From the NCBI RefSeq assembly GCF_029223185.1, contig NZ_JARHUG010000015.1, positions 57,474-121,473 of the forward strand: a stretch of DNA of 64,000 nucleotides, written 5' to 3'. The stretch comes from Aliiglaciecola sp. CAU 1673. Lineage in GTDB: Bacteria > Pseudomonadota > Gammaproteobacteria > Enterobacterales > Alteromonadaceae. The stretch's first letter is position 1. Each line of letters opens with the position of its first letter. This document shows, piece after piece, positions 51,607 to 61,139 of the stretch. Both the position numbers and the translations under genes were made by a program. The notes beneath the pieces are model-generated. The model was not told where the DNA came from. It saw only the letters and a list, made by a program, of their open reading frames with translations, and searched no databases.

Positions 51607-54219
51607 TTAGGCCACATTCAAGGTCGGAATGATCTTGGCCTTAGCCGCATCTTCCGCTTTCTTGAACTCATCCATACGGTCAAAGTTCAGGTAGCGGTAG
51701 ATATCTCCGGCCATGGCATCGATCTTACCGGCATACTGAAGGTATTCTTCAGTAGTCGGGATACGACCCAGGATGGCACCTACTGCCGCCAGTTCCGCAG
51801 AGGTCAGGTACACATTGGCGCCATCACCCAAACGGTTGGGGAAGTTACGGGTAGAGGTAGACAACACAGTGCTGCCAGCCGCTACGCGCGCCTGGTTACC
51901 CATACACAGAGAACATCCGGGCATTTCTGTGCGCACACCGGCGCTACCGTAGATGTTGTAATAACCTTCTTCCATCAACTGCGCCTGATCCATCTTGGTC
52001 GGTGGTGACATCCACAGACGGGTGGTCAGAGGCTTCTTGTACTGCTCAAGCAATTTACCGGCAGCGCGGAAGTGACCAATGTTGGTCATGCACGAACCGA
52101 TAAACACTTCATCGACCTTATCACCGGCCACTTCAGACAGGGTCTTGGCATCATCCGGATCGTTAGGACAGCACACAATAGGCTCTTTGATATCGGCCAA
52201 ATCGATTTCGATGACTTCTGCGTATTCGGCATCGGCATCGGCCTTCATCAGCTCAGGCTTGGCCAGCCACTCTTCCATCTTACGGGCACGACGCTCAAGG
52301 GTACGGGGATCGCCATAACCGTTGTTGATCATCCAGCGCAGCATGGTGATGTTAGAGCGCAGGTACTCAGCAATGGAGTCTTCGGACAGCTTGATGGTAC
52401 AACCGGCGGCAGAGCGCTCGGCAGAGGCATCAGACAACTCAAAAGCCTGTTCAACGGTCAGGTTTTCCAGACCTTCAATTTCCAAAATACGACCGGAGAA
52501 GGCATTGACCTTGCCTTTTTTAGCGACAGTCAGCAGGCCTTGTTTGATGGCGTACAGAGGAATGGCATGTACCAGGTCACGCAGGGTGATACCAGGCTGC
52601 ATCTTACCTTTGAAACGCACCAACACAGACTCAGGCATATCCAGTGGCATTACACCGGTAGCGGCTGCGAAAGCCACCAAGCCAGAGCCTGCCGGGAAAG
52701 AAATACCGATAGGGAAACGGGTGTGTGAGTCACCACCGGTACCTACGGTATCGGGCAGCAGCATACGGTTCAGCCAGCTGTGGATAATACCGTCACCTGG
52801 ACGCAGGGACACACCGCCACGATTCATAATAAAATCAGGCAGAGTATGCTGGGTTTCGATATCCACTGGCTTGGGATAAGCAGCGGTATGGCAGAATGAC
52901 TGCATGGTCAAATCAGCAGAGAAGCCCAAGCAGGCCAGGTCTTTCAGTTCATCACGGGTCATGGGACCAGTGGTGTCCTGAGAGCCAACAGTGGTCATCT
53001 TAGGCTCGCAGTAAGTACCGGGGCGAATTCCTTCAACACCACAGGCACGACCAACCATTTTCTGCGCCAGGGTAAAACCTTTACCGGTATCGGCAGGCTG
53101 ATCCGGGGTCATAAACAGATCCGATGGACCCATGCCCAGGGCTTCACGGGCTTTGCCGGTCAGGCCACGACCCACGATCAGATTAATACGGCCACCAGCA
53201 CGCACTTCATCCAGGATCACGCGGGATTTGTATTCGTACTGAGCCAGTACTTCGCCGGTTTCGGCATTTTGGATCTTACCTTCCAGAGGGAAGATATCGA
53301 TCACATCGCCCATGTTCATATTGTCCACATCGGCTTCAAAGACCAGGGCGCCGGCATCTTCCATGGTGTTAAAGAAGATAGGCGCCACTTTGCCACCGAT
53401 ACAGATACCGCCACCACGCTTGTTAGGTACGCCTGGCAGATCTTCACCGAAGAACCACAGTACCGAGTTGGTAGCAGACTTACGGGAAGAGCCAGTACCC
53501 ACAACGTCACCCACGAAAGCAACAGGGTGGCCCTTGGCTTTAATCTCTTCGATTTGCTTAAGCGGACCGACTTCGCCTTGCACTTCAGGGGTCAGACCTT
53601 CACGCTTCATCTTGTACATAGCGCGGGCATGCAAAGGGATATCAGGGCGAGACCAGGCATCCGGTGCCGGTGACAGGTCATCGGTGTTGGTTTCACCTGT
53701 TACTTTGAACACAGAAACGGTGACCTTTTCAGGAATTTCCGGACGGCTGGTAAACCACTCGCCGGCAGCCCACGACTCGATCACGTCCTTAGCAAAGCCG
53801 TTACCGGCTTTCATCTTCTCTTCCACGTCGTGGAAGGCATCGAACATCAGCAGGGTGTGCTTAAGCTCTTCGGCAGCGAGCTCGGCCAGATCTTTATCAT
53901 CCAGCAGCTCAACCAGGGTTTCGATGTTGTAGCCGCCGTGCATATTGCCAAGCAGTTGCACGGCTGCATCTTTAGAAATCAGTGGTGAACTGGCTTCACC
54001 TTTTACAATTGCGGTCAGGAAGCCGGCTTTAACATAAGCAGCTTCGTCTACGCCTGGTGGTACGCGCTCGGAAATAAGCTCCACCAGAAACGCTTCTTCA
54101 CCCTTAGGGGGATTTTTCAATAACTCTACCAGCTCAGCGACTTGCTCGGCGCTCAGCGGTTTTGGGGGGACACCTTCAGCGGCACGTTCGGCGACGTGAT
54201 GACGATATGCTTCTAACAC
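51607..54219 (-). CDS. acnB: Aconitate hydratase B
   Basis: [4Fe-4S] enzyme interconverting citrate and isocitrate in the TCA cycle; AcnB can also bind RNA when the cluster is lost. 870 aa, near E. coli AcnB (865). N-terminal HEAT-like domain begins [15 protein letters not shown]; cluster cysteines lie in [17 protein letters not shown] and [14 protein letters not shown]; the swivel domain has [17 protein letters not shown] (near residue 245). Start is GTG at 54219 with AGAGGAC upstream. Monocistronic with a clear terminator. The 245 bp upstream hold its promoter but nothing I can define. Confidence 0.97.
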   Translation of the reverse strand: MLEAYRHHVAERAAEGVPPKPLSAEQVAELVELLKNPPKGEEAFLVELISERVPPGVDEAAYVKAGFLTAIVKGEASSPLISKDAAVQLLGNMHGGYNIETLVELLDDKDLAELAAEELKHTLLMFDAFHDVEEKMKAGNGFAKDVIESWAAGEWFTSRPEIPEKVTVSVFKVTGETNTDDLSPAPDAWSRPDIPLHARAMYKMKREGLTPEVQGEVGPLKQIEEIKAKGHPVAFVGDVVGTGSSRKSATNSVLWFFGEDLPGVPNKRGGGICIGGKVAPIFFNTMEDAGALVFEADVDNMNMGDVIDIFPLEGKIQNAETGEVLAQYEYKSRVILDEVRAGGRINLIVGRGLTGKAREALGMGPSDLFMTPDQPADTGKGFTLAQKMVGRACGVEGIRPGTYCEPKMTTVGSQDTTGPMTRDELKDLACLGFSADLTMQSFCHTAAYPKPVDIETQHTLPDFIMNRGGVSLRPGDGIIHSWLNRMLLPDTVGTGGDSHTRFPIGISFPAGSGLVAFAAATGVMPLDMPESVLVRFKGKMQPGITLRDLVHAIPLYAIKQGLLTVAKKGKVNAFSGRILEIEGLENLTVEQAFELSDASAERSAAGCTIKLSEDSIAEYLRSNITMLRWMINNGYGDPRTLERRARKMEEWLAKPELMKADADAEYAEVIEIDLADIKEPIVCCPNDPDDAKTLSEVAGDKVDEVFIGSCMTNIGHFRAAGKLLEQYKKPLTTRLWMSPPTKMDQAQLMEEGYYNIYGSAGVRTEMPGCSLCMGNQARVAAGSTVLSTSTRNFPNRLGDGANVYLTSAELAAVGAILGRIPTTEEYLQYAGKIDAMAGDIYRYLNFDRMDEFKKAEDAAKAKIIPTLNVA

Positions 54220-54464
54220 AGTTTGGTCCTCTCTTGATTTAGCTGCCGGCGCACTGGGCTGTCGCTGGCGCGGCAGGGAATTTAAGCTGACGAAGTATAA
54301 GGGTTTATTATGAAAATTTAAATTTGCCTGGCCTTTTCTTAACTTATAGCCAATATAAACCGCGTTTATCTTGATGGAATTTTAATAAAAAAGGTGAATG
54401 AGTTGAGAAAGGTTCTCAAAAACTGGCCTTACCTCTGAAATTCAACGTCGGATTACCTGATGAC

Positions 54465-55301
54465 CTAGAACAGATCGGGGTTCATCACTGACAGCAATTT
54501 CATGGCATCCATTTTGGTAAACTTGATGGCATCCTGAATATCTTCATGATCCAGCTTTAGCTTCTTGACCGCGGCTGGAGACAGTAAATCATCCAGACAA
54601 TAGCGGTTATCCACCATATGCAGTGCCAGCCTTACCGCCAAATGGCCAATGGCCAGATCGTTGCCGCTTTTGGCCTTCACTTCGTCATGCACATGGGCAA
54701 TGGTGTAAGCAAACTGCACCGGTAACTGCCAGTTTTCCAGAATCTGCGCCGAACACTGGGCATAGGTAAAGCCCAATACCTCTTGCTGGCGCTGCCATGG
54801 CAATTGACCCGCCACATAGCGTTGACATTCACTGGCCAGGTCAGGGAATCGGGTAGCTACCACCAGTTCTGCCAACTGATGCAGCAATCCCATGACAAAA
54901 TATTCATCGCTACCTCTGGCCTTATTCATCTTAGCCAGCTGCTTGGCAAGCAGTCCCGCGTAAACGCTTTGCTGCCAGAAGCGCTTTAGATTGATGGCTT
55001 CATTTTCGAAGTGCCGAAAAGCCGATGCCGCGGTCTCTGCCAGAGCCAGGTTATACAATGCTTCGCCGCCAATCACATTGACCGCTTTGGACAGTGAATT
55101 GACCTGGGCAGGAAAACGAAACAAGGCGCTGTTAGCTAACCGCAGTAACTTGGAGCTTAATGACGGGTCGAGCGCAATAATGTCGGCAATATCCGCCGCA
55201 TCGGCGGCAGGATCGTCGAGCAGAGCGCGGATCTTATGACAAGTGTCAGGTAGAGCAAAAGACTGGCTGGCATATTTGGCCAGTTCATCGGCACGTATCA
55301 T
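54465..55301 (-). CDS. HDOD domain signalling protein
   Basis: A 278-aa stand-alone HDOD domain: ALPDTCHKIRALLDDPAADAA, DIIALDPSLSSKLLRLANSALF (near residue 45), then GLLHQLAELVVATRFPD in the middle. It overlaps the stop of the DUF1289 gene by 4 bp (ATGA) and so is translated with it. Like the HDOD protein at 2233 it has no effector domain. Function unknown. Confidence 0.86.
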   Translation of the reverse strand: MIRADELAKYASQSFALPDTCHKIRALLDDPAADAADIADIIALDPSLSSKLLRLANSALFRFPAQVNSLSKAVNVIGGEALYNLALAETAASAFRHFENEAINLKRFWQQSVYAGLLAKQLAKMNKARGSDEYFVMGLLHQLAELVVATRFPDLASECQRYVAGQLPWQRQQEVLGFTYAQCSAQILENWQLPVQFAYTIAHVHDEVKAKSGNDLAIGHLAVRLALHMVDNRYCLDDLLSPAAVKKLKLDHEDIQDAIKFTKMDAMKLLSVMNPDLF

Positions 55302-55555
55302 CTATCCGCTTCTCCAAATCCAAGTTGCTGCTGCGACGCAGCCTGTTCATTGTTTTTCACCGAACTTTGTTGCTGCGCCCGGCGTTTGCGCATGGTGCAT
55401 GCTTTGATCACCTTGCGTTTCGCATCGGGTGTTAATTGCAACCAATATAGCCGCTCTTCCCGACTTCGGTAACAACCCAGGCAAAAGCCCTTGTCACCGG
55501 CCTGACAAACACCGATACAAGGGCTGGGAATATCGAAAAACTCGAGTTGTTCCAT
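55298..55555 (-). CDS. DUF1289 (Fe-S-like Cys motif) small protein
   Basis: An 85-aa protein. The core SPCIGVCQAGDKGFCLGCYRS gives a four-cysteine pattern (C-x3-C-x7-C-x2-C) that defines DUF1289 and suggests zinc or Fe-S binding. C-terminal part is basic and Gln-rich. It lies 18 bp after cusA and is coupled to the HDOD gene, so it may be read from the Cus transcript. Confidence 0.9.
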   Translation of the reverse strand: MEQLEFFDIPSPCIGVCQAGDKGFCLGCYRSREERLYWLQLTPDAKRKVIKACTMRKRRAQQQSSVKNNEQAASQQQLGFGEADR

Positions 55556-55573
55556 GCTGTTTTGCCTGGTTGT

Positions 55574-58500
55574 TTATGCCAAAGCCCTGCGCTCCACCAG
55601 ATAAAATGCTACAGGGATCAGGAACAAAGAGACCAACGGTGCCAGTATCATACCACCGAGCATGGGGGTAGCAACGCGCTGCATCACTTCATGCCCTGCA
55701 CCTAAGCTGAACATAATTGGCAGCAAGCTGGCAAGTATGGTGGTAACAGTCATGGCTTTTGGCCGTATACGTTTTACCGCTCCTGCTATCACCGCCGCTT
55801 GCAAACTGTGCTGATCGCGGTGAGTGACTTCCTGCCACGCCTGATTAAGGTAAAGATACATCACCACGCCAAACTCGGCAGCCACACCAGCGAGGGCGAC
55901 CATTCCCACCATCACCGCTACCGACAAATTAAAATGCAGATACCAAAGTAACCACAAGCTGCCGGTCAGTGCGATGGGTAAGGTGCACAGGATCACCATA
56001 CTCTGTGACCAACGTTTAAGGGTAATGTACAGCAATACCAAGGACAGTAGCAGCGTCAGCGGAATTAACATGGAAAGCTTGTCGGCAACCCGTTGCATGG
56101 CTTCATACTGCCCCGACCAGGACAGGCTGTATTTAGGTGGCAGGTTAAGCGTTTCAGCCAATGCTTGCTGAGCCGTCTGCAGATAGTCGCCCATGGCCAT
56201 GCCATCAATATCCACAAACACCCAGCCAACACGGCGGGCATTTTCACTTTTTATCATATCTGGCCCTTCTTGCACGGACAGCGTCGCCAGACTGCTTAAG
56301 GGCACATACAAACCATCGCTATTGGTCACCGGCAGGTTTTTTAGTGCTTCTAAGTCTTCCCGCCAGTGACGCTCAAAGCGGATATTGATGGGATAGCGCT
56401 CATTGCCGTCGATAACTTCACCTATTGCCTCACCACCGATAGCGTAGCGAATAATGTCTTGCAGCTGCGCCAGACTGAGCCCGTATCGGGCCAGCGCTTG
56501 CATATCAGGGGCGATATCCAGATAACGCCCTGCCGCCGCGCGCTCGGCAAACACCGAACGGGTGCCAGGCAGCTTGGATAAGATAGACTCTACCTCAGAC
56601 CCCAAGCGCTCAATCTCTTTAAGGTCAGGGCCGGAAATTTTTATCCCCAGCGGCGTTTTAATACCAGTAGAAAGCATATCAATGCGGGTTTTAATCGGCT
56701 GTACCCAGGCATTGGTAACACCGGGAAATTGCACTTTGGCGTCCAGCTCAGCAATCAGCTTTTCCACTGTCATGCCGTCTCGCCACTGTTCCTTTGGTTT
56801 GAGTTTGATACTGGTTTCCAGCATCACCAGGGGCGCCGGATCGGTGGCTGTCTCGGCGCGGCCAATTTTGCCAAATACCCGCTCCACTTCTGGCACTTGA
56901 GCAATCAACCTATCGGTTTGTTGCAATAGCTGTGCTGCCTTTCCTGCACTTAGCCCCGGTAAGGTGGTAGGCATGTAGAGTAAGTCGCCTTCATCGATAG
57001 TGGGCATAAACTCCGAACCTAGATGTTTGAGCGGATAGAGCCCGGACAGCAACACCAACGCAGCGAAAACCAAAGCGGATCGGGGAAAGCGCAATGCCAG
57101 GGATAGCAAGGGTTCATAGCCTTTTCGCAGCAGTTTGGAGAGGGGATTCTCTTCTTCAGGGCGAATACCACCACGCACCCAATAGCCCATCAGCACCGGC
57201 ACCAGGGTAATGGCTAACAGCGCGGCACCGAGCATGGCAAAAGATTTGGTCAGCGCCATGGGGGCGAATAATCGTCCTTCCTGGCCTTCCAATACCAACA
57301 CCGGCAAGAAGCTGATAGTGATAATTAAGAGCGTCAGAAACAATGCTGGCCCCACCTGTGTGCAAGCATTCGCGACTAATTGCCAATGTTCAACAGGGCT
57401 GGGGCGCCTCCCTTGCTGCGACTGGAAATGCTCAAGATGCTTGTGAAGATTTTCCACCATCACAATAGCAGCATCCACCAACGCACCGATGGCAATAGCA
57501 ATGCCGCCCAGGCTCATAATATTGGCGCTTATCCCAAGCCACTGCATAACAATAAAGGAGAACGCCAGTGACAACGGCAGGATCAATACCGCCACCATGG
57601 CAGAGCCCAGATGCCATAAGAACAGCATCAGCACCACGGAGACCATCAGCATTTCCAGCAACAGTTTTTCGTTTAAGTTATCGACGGCCTGTTCAATAAA
57701 GGCGGCTCTGTCATAGGTCACCACCACCTCTACTCCTTCTGGCAGACTGGGTTTAAGCGCCTCCAACTTGGCCTTGACCTGTTCGATAACCTGGCGGGCA
57801 TTGTCACCACTGCGCATCACCACAATACCACCCACTACTTCGCCTTGTCCGTCCAACTCGGCAATACCCCGGCGCAGCTCCGGTCCTAATCGCACCTCGG
57901 CCACGTCTTTCAACAAAAGTGGTATACCATCGGGGTTTCGCACACCTAGGGGAATATGCTCAAAATCGGCCAGGCTTTGCAGATAGCCACGGGCCCGCAG
58001 CATATACTCGCCTTCGCCCATCTCTAAGGTGGCGCCACCGGTTTCACCGTTATTGGCCAAAATGGCCATACGTATCTGCTCAATCCCCAAACGATAGCGG
58101 GCTAACTTTAATGGGTCGGGCAATACTTGGTAGGTGCGGGTCATTCCACCTACGGTAGCCACTTCTGCCACCCCGGGAACGGCTTGCAACTCCTGCTTTA
58201 GAAACCAGTCCTGCAAGCTTTTAAGATCGGCCAGATGCCAGTTGCCGCTGGTGTCTTTCAGGGCATATTGAAATACCCAGCCTACGCCTGAGGCATCAGG
58301 ACCAAGGGTCGGCTGCACATTGGCAGGTAAGCGGCTTTGCGCCTGATTGAGATATTCCAATACCCTTGAACGTGCCCAGTAAAGATCGGTGCCGTCTTCA
58401 AACAGTACATATAAAAAGGAATCACCAAAAAAGGAAAAGCCACGCACCGTGCGGGCGCCCGGCACCGCCATCATAATATTGGCAAGTGGATAGGTGACCT

Positions 58501-58690
58501 GCTGCTCCACCACTTGCGGACTTTGTCCCGGGTAGGCCGTTTTGATAATAACCTGCACATCGGATAGATCAGGAATGGCATCCAAATTCAGTTTCTGCAT
58601 GGCCTGCCAGCCGCCAAATAGCAGCAACAGGCTAAAGATCAACACCAGAGCACGCTGTCTGACTGACCAGTCAATGAGATTAGCTATCAT
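55574..58690 (-). CDS. cusA: CusA/CzcA-family heavy-metal RND efflux pump
   Basis: A 1038-aa proton-driven inner-membrane pump exporting Cu(I)/Ag(I) across the envelope together with CusB and an outer-membrane channel. Twelve hydrophobic segments; first periplasmic loop DAIPDLSDVQVIIKTAYPGQ is typical of the Cus/Sil branch, as is GARTVRGFSFFGDSFLYVLF. TM4 carries GGIAIAIGALVDAAIVMVEN with the proton-relay Asp. Eight bases after cusB. No outer-membrane channel gene (CusC/TolC type) is in the window. Confidence 0.95.
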   Translation of the reverse strand: MIANLIDWSVRQRALVLIFSLLLLFGGWQAMQKLNLDAIPDLSDVQVIIKTAYPGQSPQVVEQQVTYPLANIMMAVPGARTVRGFSFFGDSFLYVLFEDGTDLYWARSRVLEYLNQAQSRLPANVQPTLGPDASGVGWVFQYALKDTSGNWHLADLKSLQDWFLKQELQAVPGVAEVATVGGMTRTYQVLPDPLKLARYRLGIEQIRMAILANNGETGGATLEMGEGEYMLRARGYLQSLADFEHIPLGVRNPDGIPLLLKDVAEVRLGPELRRGIAELDGQGEVVGGIVVMRSGDNARQVIEQVKAKLEALKPSLPEGVEVVVTYDRAAFIEQAVDNLNEKLLLEMLMVSVVLMLFLWHLGSAMVAVLILPLSLAFSFIVMQWLGISANIMSLGGIAIAIGALVDAAIVMVENLHKHLEHFQSQQGRRPSPVEHWQLVANACTQVGPALFLTLLIITISFLPVLVLEGQEGRLFAPMALTKSFAMLGAALLAITLVPVLMGYWVRGGIRPEEENPLSKLLRKGYEPLLSLALRFPRSALVFAALVLLSGLYPLKHLGSEFMPTIDEGDLLYMPTTLPGLSAGKAAQLLQQTDRLIAQVPEVERVFGKIGRAETATDPAPLVMLETSIKLKPKEQWRDGMTVEKLIAELDAKVQFPGVTNAWVQPIKTRIDMLSTGIKTPLGIKISGPDLKEIERLGSEVESILSKLPGTRSVFAERAAAGRYLDIAPDMQALARYGLSLAQLQDIIRYAIGGEAIGEVIDGNERYPINIRFERHWREDLEALKNLPVTNSDGLYVPLSSLATLSVQEGPDMIKSENARRVGWVFVDIDGMAMGDYLQTAQQALAETLNLPPKYSLSWSGQYEAMQRVADKLSMLIPLTLLLSLVLLYITLKRWSQSMVILCTLPIALTGSLWLLWYLHFNLSVAVMVGMVALAGVAAEFGVVMYLYLNQAWQEVTHRDQHSLQAAVIAGAVKRIRPKAMTVTTILASLLPIMFSLGAGHEVMQRVATPMLGGMILAPLVSLFLIPVAFYLVERRALA

Positions 58691-58698
58691 GGCGCCTC

Positions 58699-59934
58699 CT
58701 AGTGATGGGCATGGGCGTCGAGACGCTCAAGTCCGCCTGCCAGACTGGCTTCGGCATCAATCAGGAATTGTCCCGAAGTCACTACCCTTTCACCGTCTTT
58801 GAGACCAGACAGCACTTCCACTTTGCCCTGCGCCTGCATGCCGATTTCTACTTCTCTCACTTCAAAACTACTGTCATCACGTTGCACCACAATACGATGG
58901 CCTTGCTCGGCAGGTATTACCGCCTGCTTACTCACCACCAAGACATCGCGAAGGGGACCACCGAAAATTTTTACCTCGGCTGTCATACCGGGTTTCACCC
59001 GCTCGAGCGGATTGGACAGGGTCAGACGCACCTTGAGGCTGCGCGTGACAGGATCAAGCTGCGGGTAGATATAATCAATGCTGGCTTCATCGCCATGCAT
59101 ACCTAAATGAGGCAGATGGATTTCGGCGGGCTTACCCAGCTTGACCCAATCAAACTGCGATTCGAACACATCGGCTATCACCCATAAACGGGTCAGGTCT
59201 GCCAGTGACAATAGCTCCACATCGGGTGTCACATACATACCTTCACGTACGTTGAGTTCTGTGACCACACCGTCCTGTGGTGCATAGTAAGGCACGGTGT
59301 ACAGGGCTTTGTGGCCATCCTCTACTTGTTTGATCACGGATTCATCCATGCCCAGTAGCTTCAGACGCAATCTTCCCTGAGTGATCAGATGCTCGCGTGA
59401 GCTGGAGGCGGCATTTTTCAACACCTGCAAATAATCTTCCTGGGCCACCACCAATTCCGGCGAGTACAGAGTAAACAGGCGTTGGCCCTTTTTGACTTTC
59501 TGCCCCTGAGTATGCACATCCAGGCTTTCCAGATAACCGGCTGCCCGGGGATGAAAATGCATGATCGCGGACTCATCAAAGCCCACGGTGCCAAGGGTAC
59601 GGACAAACTTCCATAAGTCGTCGCGCTTTACCTGCTCGGTGACAATTGACATGGCCTGACGGGTATCACCGGTAATTTCAATGACCACGCTGCTGCCTTC
59701 ATTGCGGGCTTTTTGCACCACAGGCTCTAGGTTCATTCCACAGATGGGACAAGTGCCGGGATGATCTTTAACAATATGGCTGTGCATGGGGCAGACATAG
59801 CGGGTCTGGCCACTGATAACATCGGTTGGGGCCCGGCTTACTGGATGCTGATGCTCTGCTTGTTGGGCAAGCGCATAACCAGATGGCAAAATAAGTACAG
59901 CCAATAAGCTATATAAAACAATAAAAGGCCGCAT
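58699..59934 (-). CDS. cusB: CusB-family periplasmic adaptor with heavy-metal-binding domain
   Basis: A 411-aa membrane-fusion protein linking CusA to an outer-membrane channel. After a signal peptide ([15 protein letters not shown]) comes a heavy-metal-binding module [20 protein letters not shown], then a lipoyl-hairpin ([20 protein letters not shown]) and beta-barrel domains. The ATG at 59934 has AGGAG 6-7 bases upstream (through an in-frame ATG at 59940); the frame starts formally at a TTG at 59949. Second in a leftward metal-efflux group after a small Cys/His-rich protein gene. Confidence 0.93.
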   Translation of the reverse strand: MRPFIVLYSLLAVLILPSGYALAQQAEHQHPVSRAPTDVISGQTRYVCPMHSHIVKDHPGTCPICGMNLEPVVQKARNEGSSVVIEITGDTRQAMSIVTEQVKRDDLWKFVRTLGTVGFDESAIMHFHPRAAGYLESLDVHTQGQKVKKGQRLFTLYSPELVVAQEDYLQVLKNAASSSREHLITQGRLRLKLLGMDESVIKQVEDGHKALYTVPYYAPQDGVVTELNVREGMYVTPDVELLSLADLTRLWVIADVFESQFDWVKLGKPAEIHLPHLGMHGDEASIDYIYPQLDPVTRSLKVRLTLSNPLERVKPGMTAEVKIFGGPLRDVLVVSKQAVIPAEQGHRIVVQRDDSSFEVREVEIGMQAQGKVEVLSGLKDGERVVTSGQFLIDAEASLAGGLERLDAHAHH

Positions 59935-59980
59935 GGGCATCTCCTGCAATAAGATTGTACAAAAGGGACAAAGACTTATG

Positions 59981-60346
59981 TCAGGCGCGGGGTGGACGAT
60001 AGAGAGTGCTGGTTAAATGGATACTGAGTTCTGCAGGGGCATTCTGGATGCCCCCGGCATGTCGTTGCAAAGCCAGGAAAAACGTATTGGCGATGGCACT
60101 CAGACTCAGACAATGGCTGGCACAGCCTTGATTGTCACAGCCCTCACAACAACCCTGGTCATCGGGTGTAGATTGCTCGCAACAATCATGCGCCATAGCA
60201 GTATGATCTGTACTTTCTGCCATGGCATGGTGAGACGCTTGTTCTTGCATCGCAGATCGGGGCGACTGGGCAAAGGCCAACACCTTGGCATTGATGCTGC
60301 CAAGGCCAATAAAGATGACCAGTAAATATCCCAGAATTGTCTTCAT
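59981..60346 (-). CDS. Exported Cys/His-rich small protein, probably metal-related
   Basis: A 121-aa protein with a signal peptide ([20 protein letters not shown]). The middle is rich in His, Met and Cys, for example [19 protein letters not shown] and [14 protein letters not shown], which looks like a copper/silver-binding region. C-terminal part has a second hydrophobic helix. Its start overlaps the PepSY gene stop (ATGA) and it is followed by cusBA, so it is likely a periplasmic metal-binding accessory. I do not recognise a named family. Confidence 0.8.
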   Translation of the reverse strand: MKTILGYLLVIFIGLGSINAKVLAFAQSPRSAMQEQASHHAMAESTDHTAMAHDCCEQSTPDDQGCCEGCDNQGCASHCLSLSAIANTFFLALQRHAGGIQNAPAELSIHLTSTLYRPPRA

Positions 60347-61032
60347 CTACTTATTTGATAACGCCATTTGCGAATATTGGGTTTCAGCCAAGCATGATAC
60401 AACAAAATAAAACCACTTAAAGTAAATAGCCATGCAAAAATGGCCAGACCAATCAAAAGTGGATTATTGAAATCCTCGCGCTCTTCAAAATCAAGAATAT
60501 GCAGCATCCAGAAAAAATCGAAAAGACGCCAAAGATCGGAGCGCACCGACAAAATCTGCCCCGAATGCGGGTGCAGATAAAAAGTGGTGTTGATCCAGTC
60601 ATCGAAATCCACCCGATAAATCGGCCCGGTTAGAAAATCGGCCTCCTGGGGGAGATGCTCCAGTAGTTGCGTGTTGCGAAGCGCCCCTTCTCCCAAATAG
60701 GCATGCCCGGCCACTTGCTGAATTTGCTGCGCGTTTAAGGGCAATACTTCAGTGCCGTCGGGTTGCATCCAGTGCTCTTTGTCCTGCAGGTCCACGCCGA
60801 GTAAAATAGGACCATCCAGCCGCTGCTTCCATTCGAGTTTTTGCCATTGCTGCATAGACATTTGCACTGCCGGCAAAGGCTGGCTAATTGGCGTATGGCG
60901 AACAGCCAAATGCTGGCCACGCACCATATCGATGGGGATTACCGACATCACCACCCCGCCGCTTATCCAAAGCAGCACCTGAATGCCTAATATCAGGCCC
61001 AGCCATTTGTGCCATTTTCGCCAAAGATTCAT
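60343..61032 (-). CDS. PepSY-domain membrane protein
   Basis: A 229-aa protein with an N-terminal transmembrane helix (WLGLILGIQVLLWISGGVVMS), a periplasmic part with PepSY-like segments (DFLTGPIYRVDFDDWINTTFYLH), and a C-terminal helix (IGLAIFAWLFTLSGFILLYH). Proteins of this plan accompany metal-efflux and iron-reductase loci. The ATG at 61032 is used; the frame is open to 61098. First gene of the leftward Cus group. Confidence 0.8.
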   Translation of the reverse strand: MNLWRKWHKWLGLILGIQVLLWISGGVVMSVIPIDMVRGQHLAVRHTPISQPLPAVQMSMQQWQKLEWKQRLDGPILLGVDLQDKEHWMQPDGTEVLPLNAQQIQQVAGHAYLGEGALRNTQLLEHLPQEADFLTGPIYRVDFDDWINTTFYLHPHSGQILSVRSDLWRLFDFFWMLHILDFEEREDFNNPLLIGLAIFAWLFTLSGFILLYHAWLKPNIRKWRYQISR

Positions 61033-61095
61033 TTTTATTCTTATTCCAACTACTTTGTTACCTACCATGCCAATGCTTGTGTTCCGTGGCAACAA

Positions 61096-61128
61096 CAAAA
61101 ATGCCGGCGCAAGGCCGGCATTTTTAAC
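61096..61128. terminator. Intrinsic terminator between pepO and the Cus group
   Basis: AAAATGCCGGC (61098-61108), loop GCAAG, GCCGGCATTTT (61114-61124), then T and A. It ends the leftward pepO transcript before the PepSY gene; the repeat is symmetric. Confidence 0.9.
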
Positions 61129-61139
61129 CTTGCTATCAA

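Noticed and set aside
52072..52728. 218-codon plus-strand frame within acnB
   Set aside because: Antisense to a conserved housekeeping gene, no recognisable protein.
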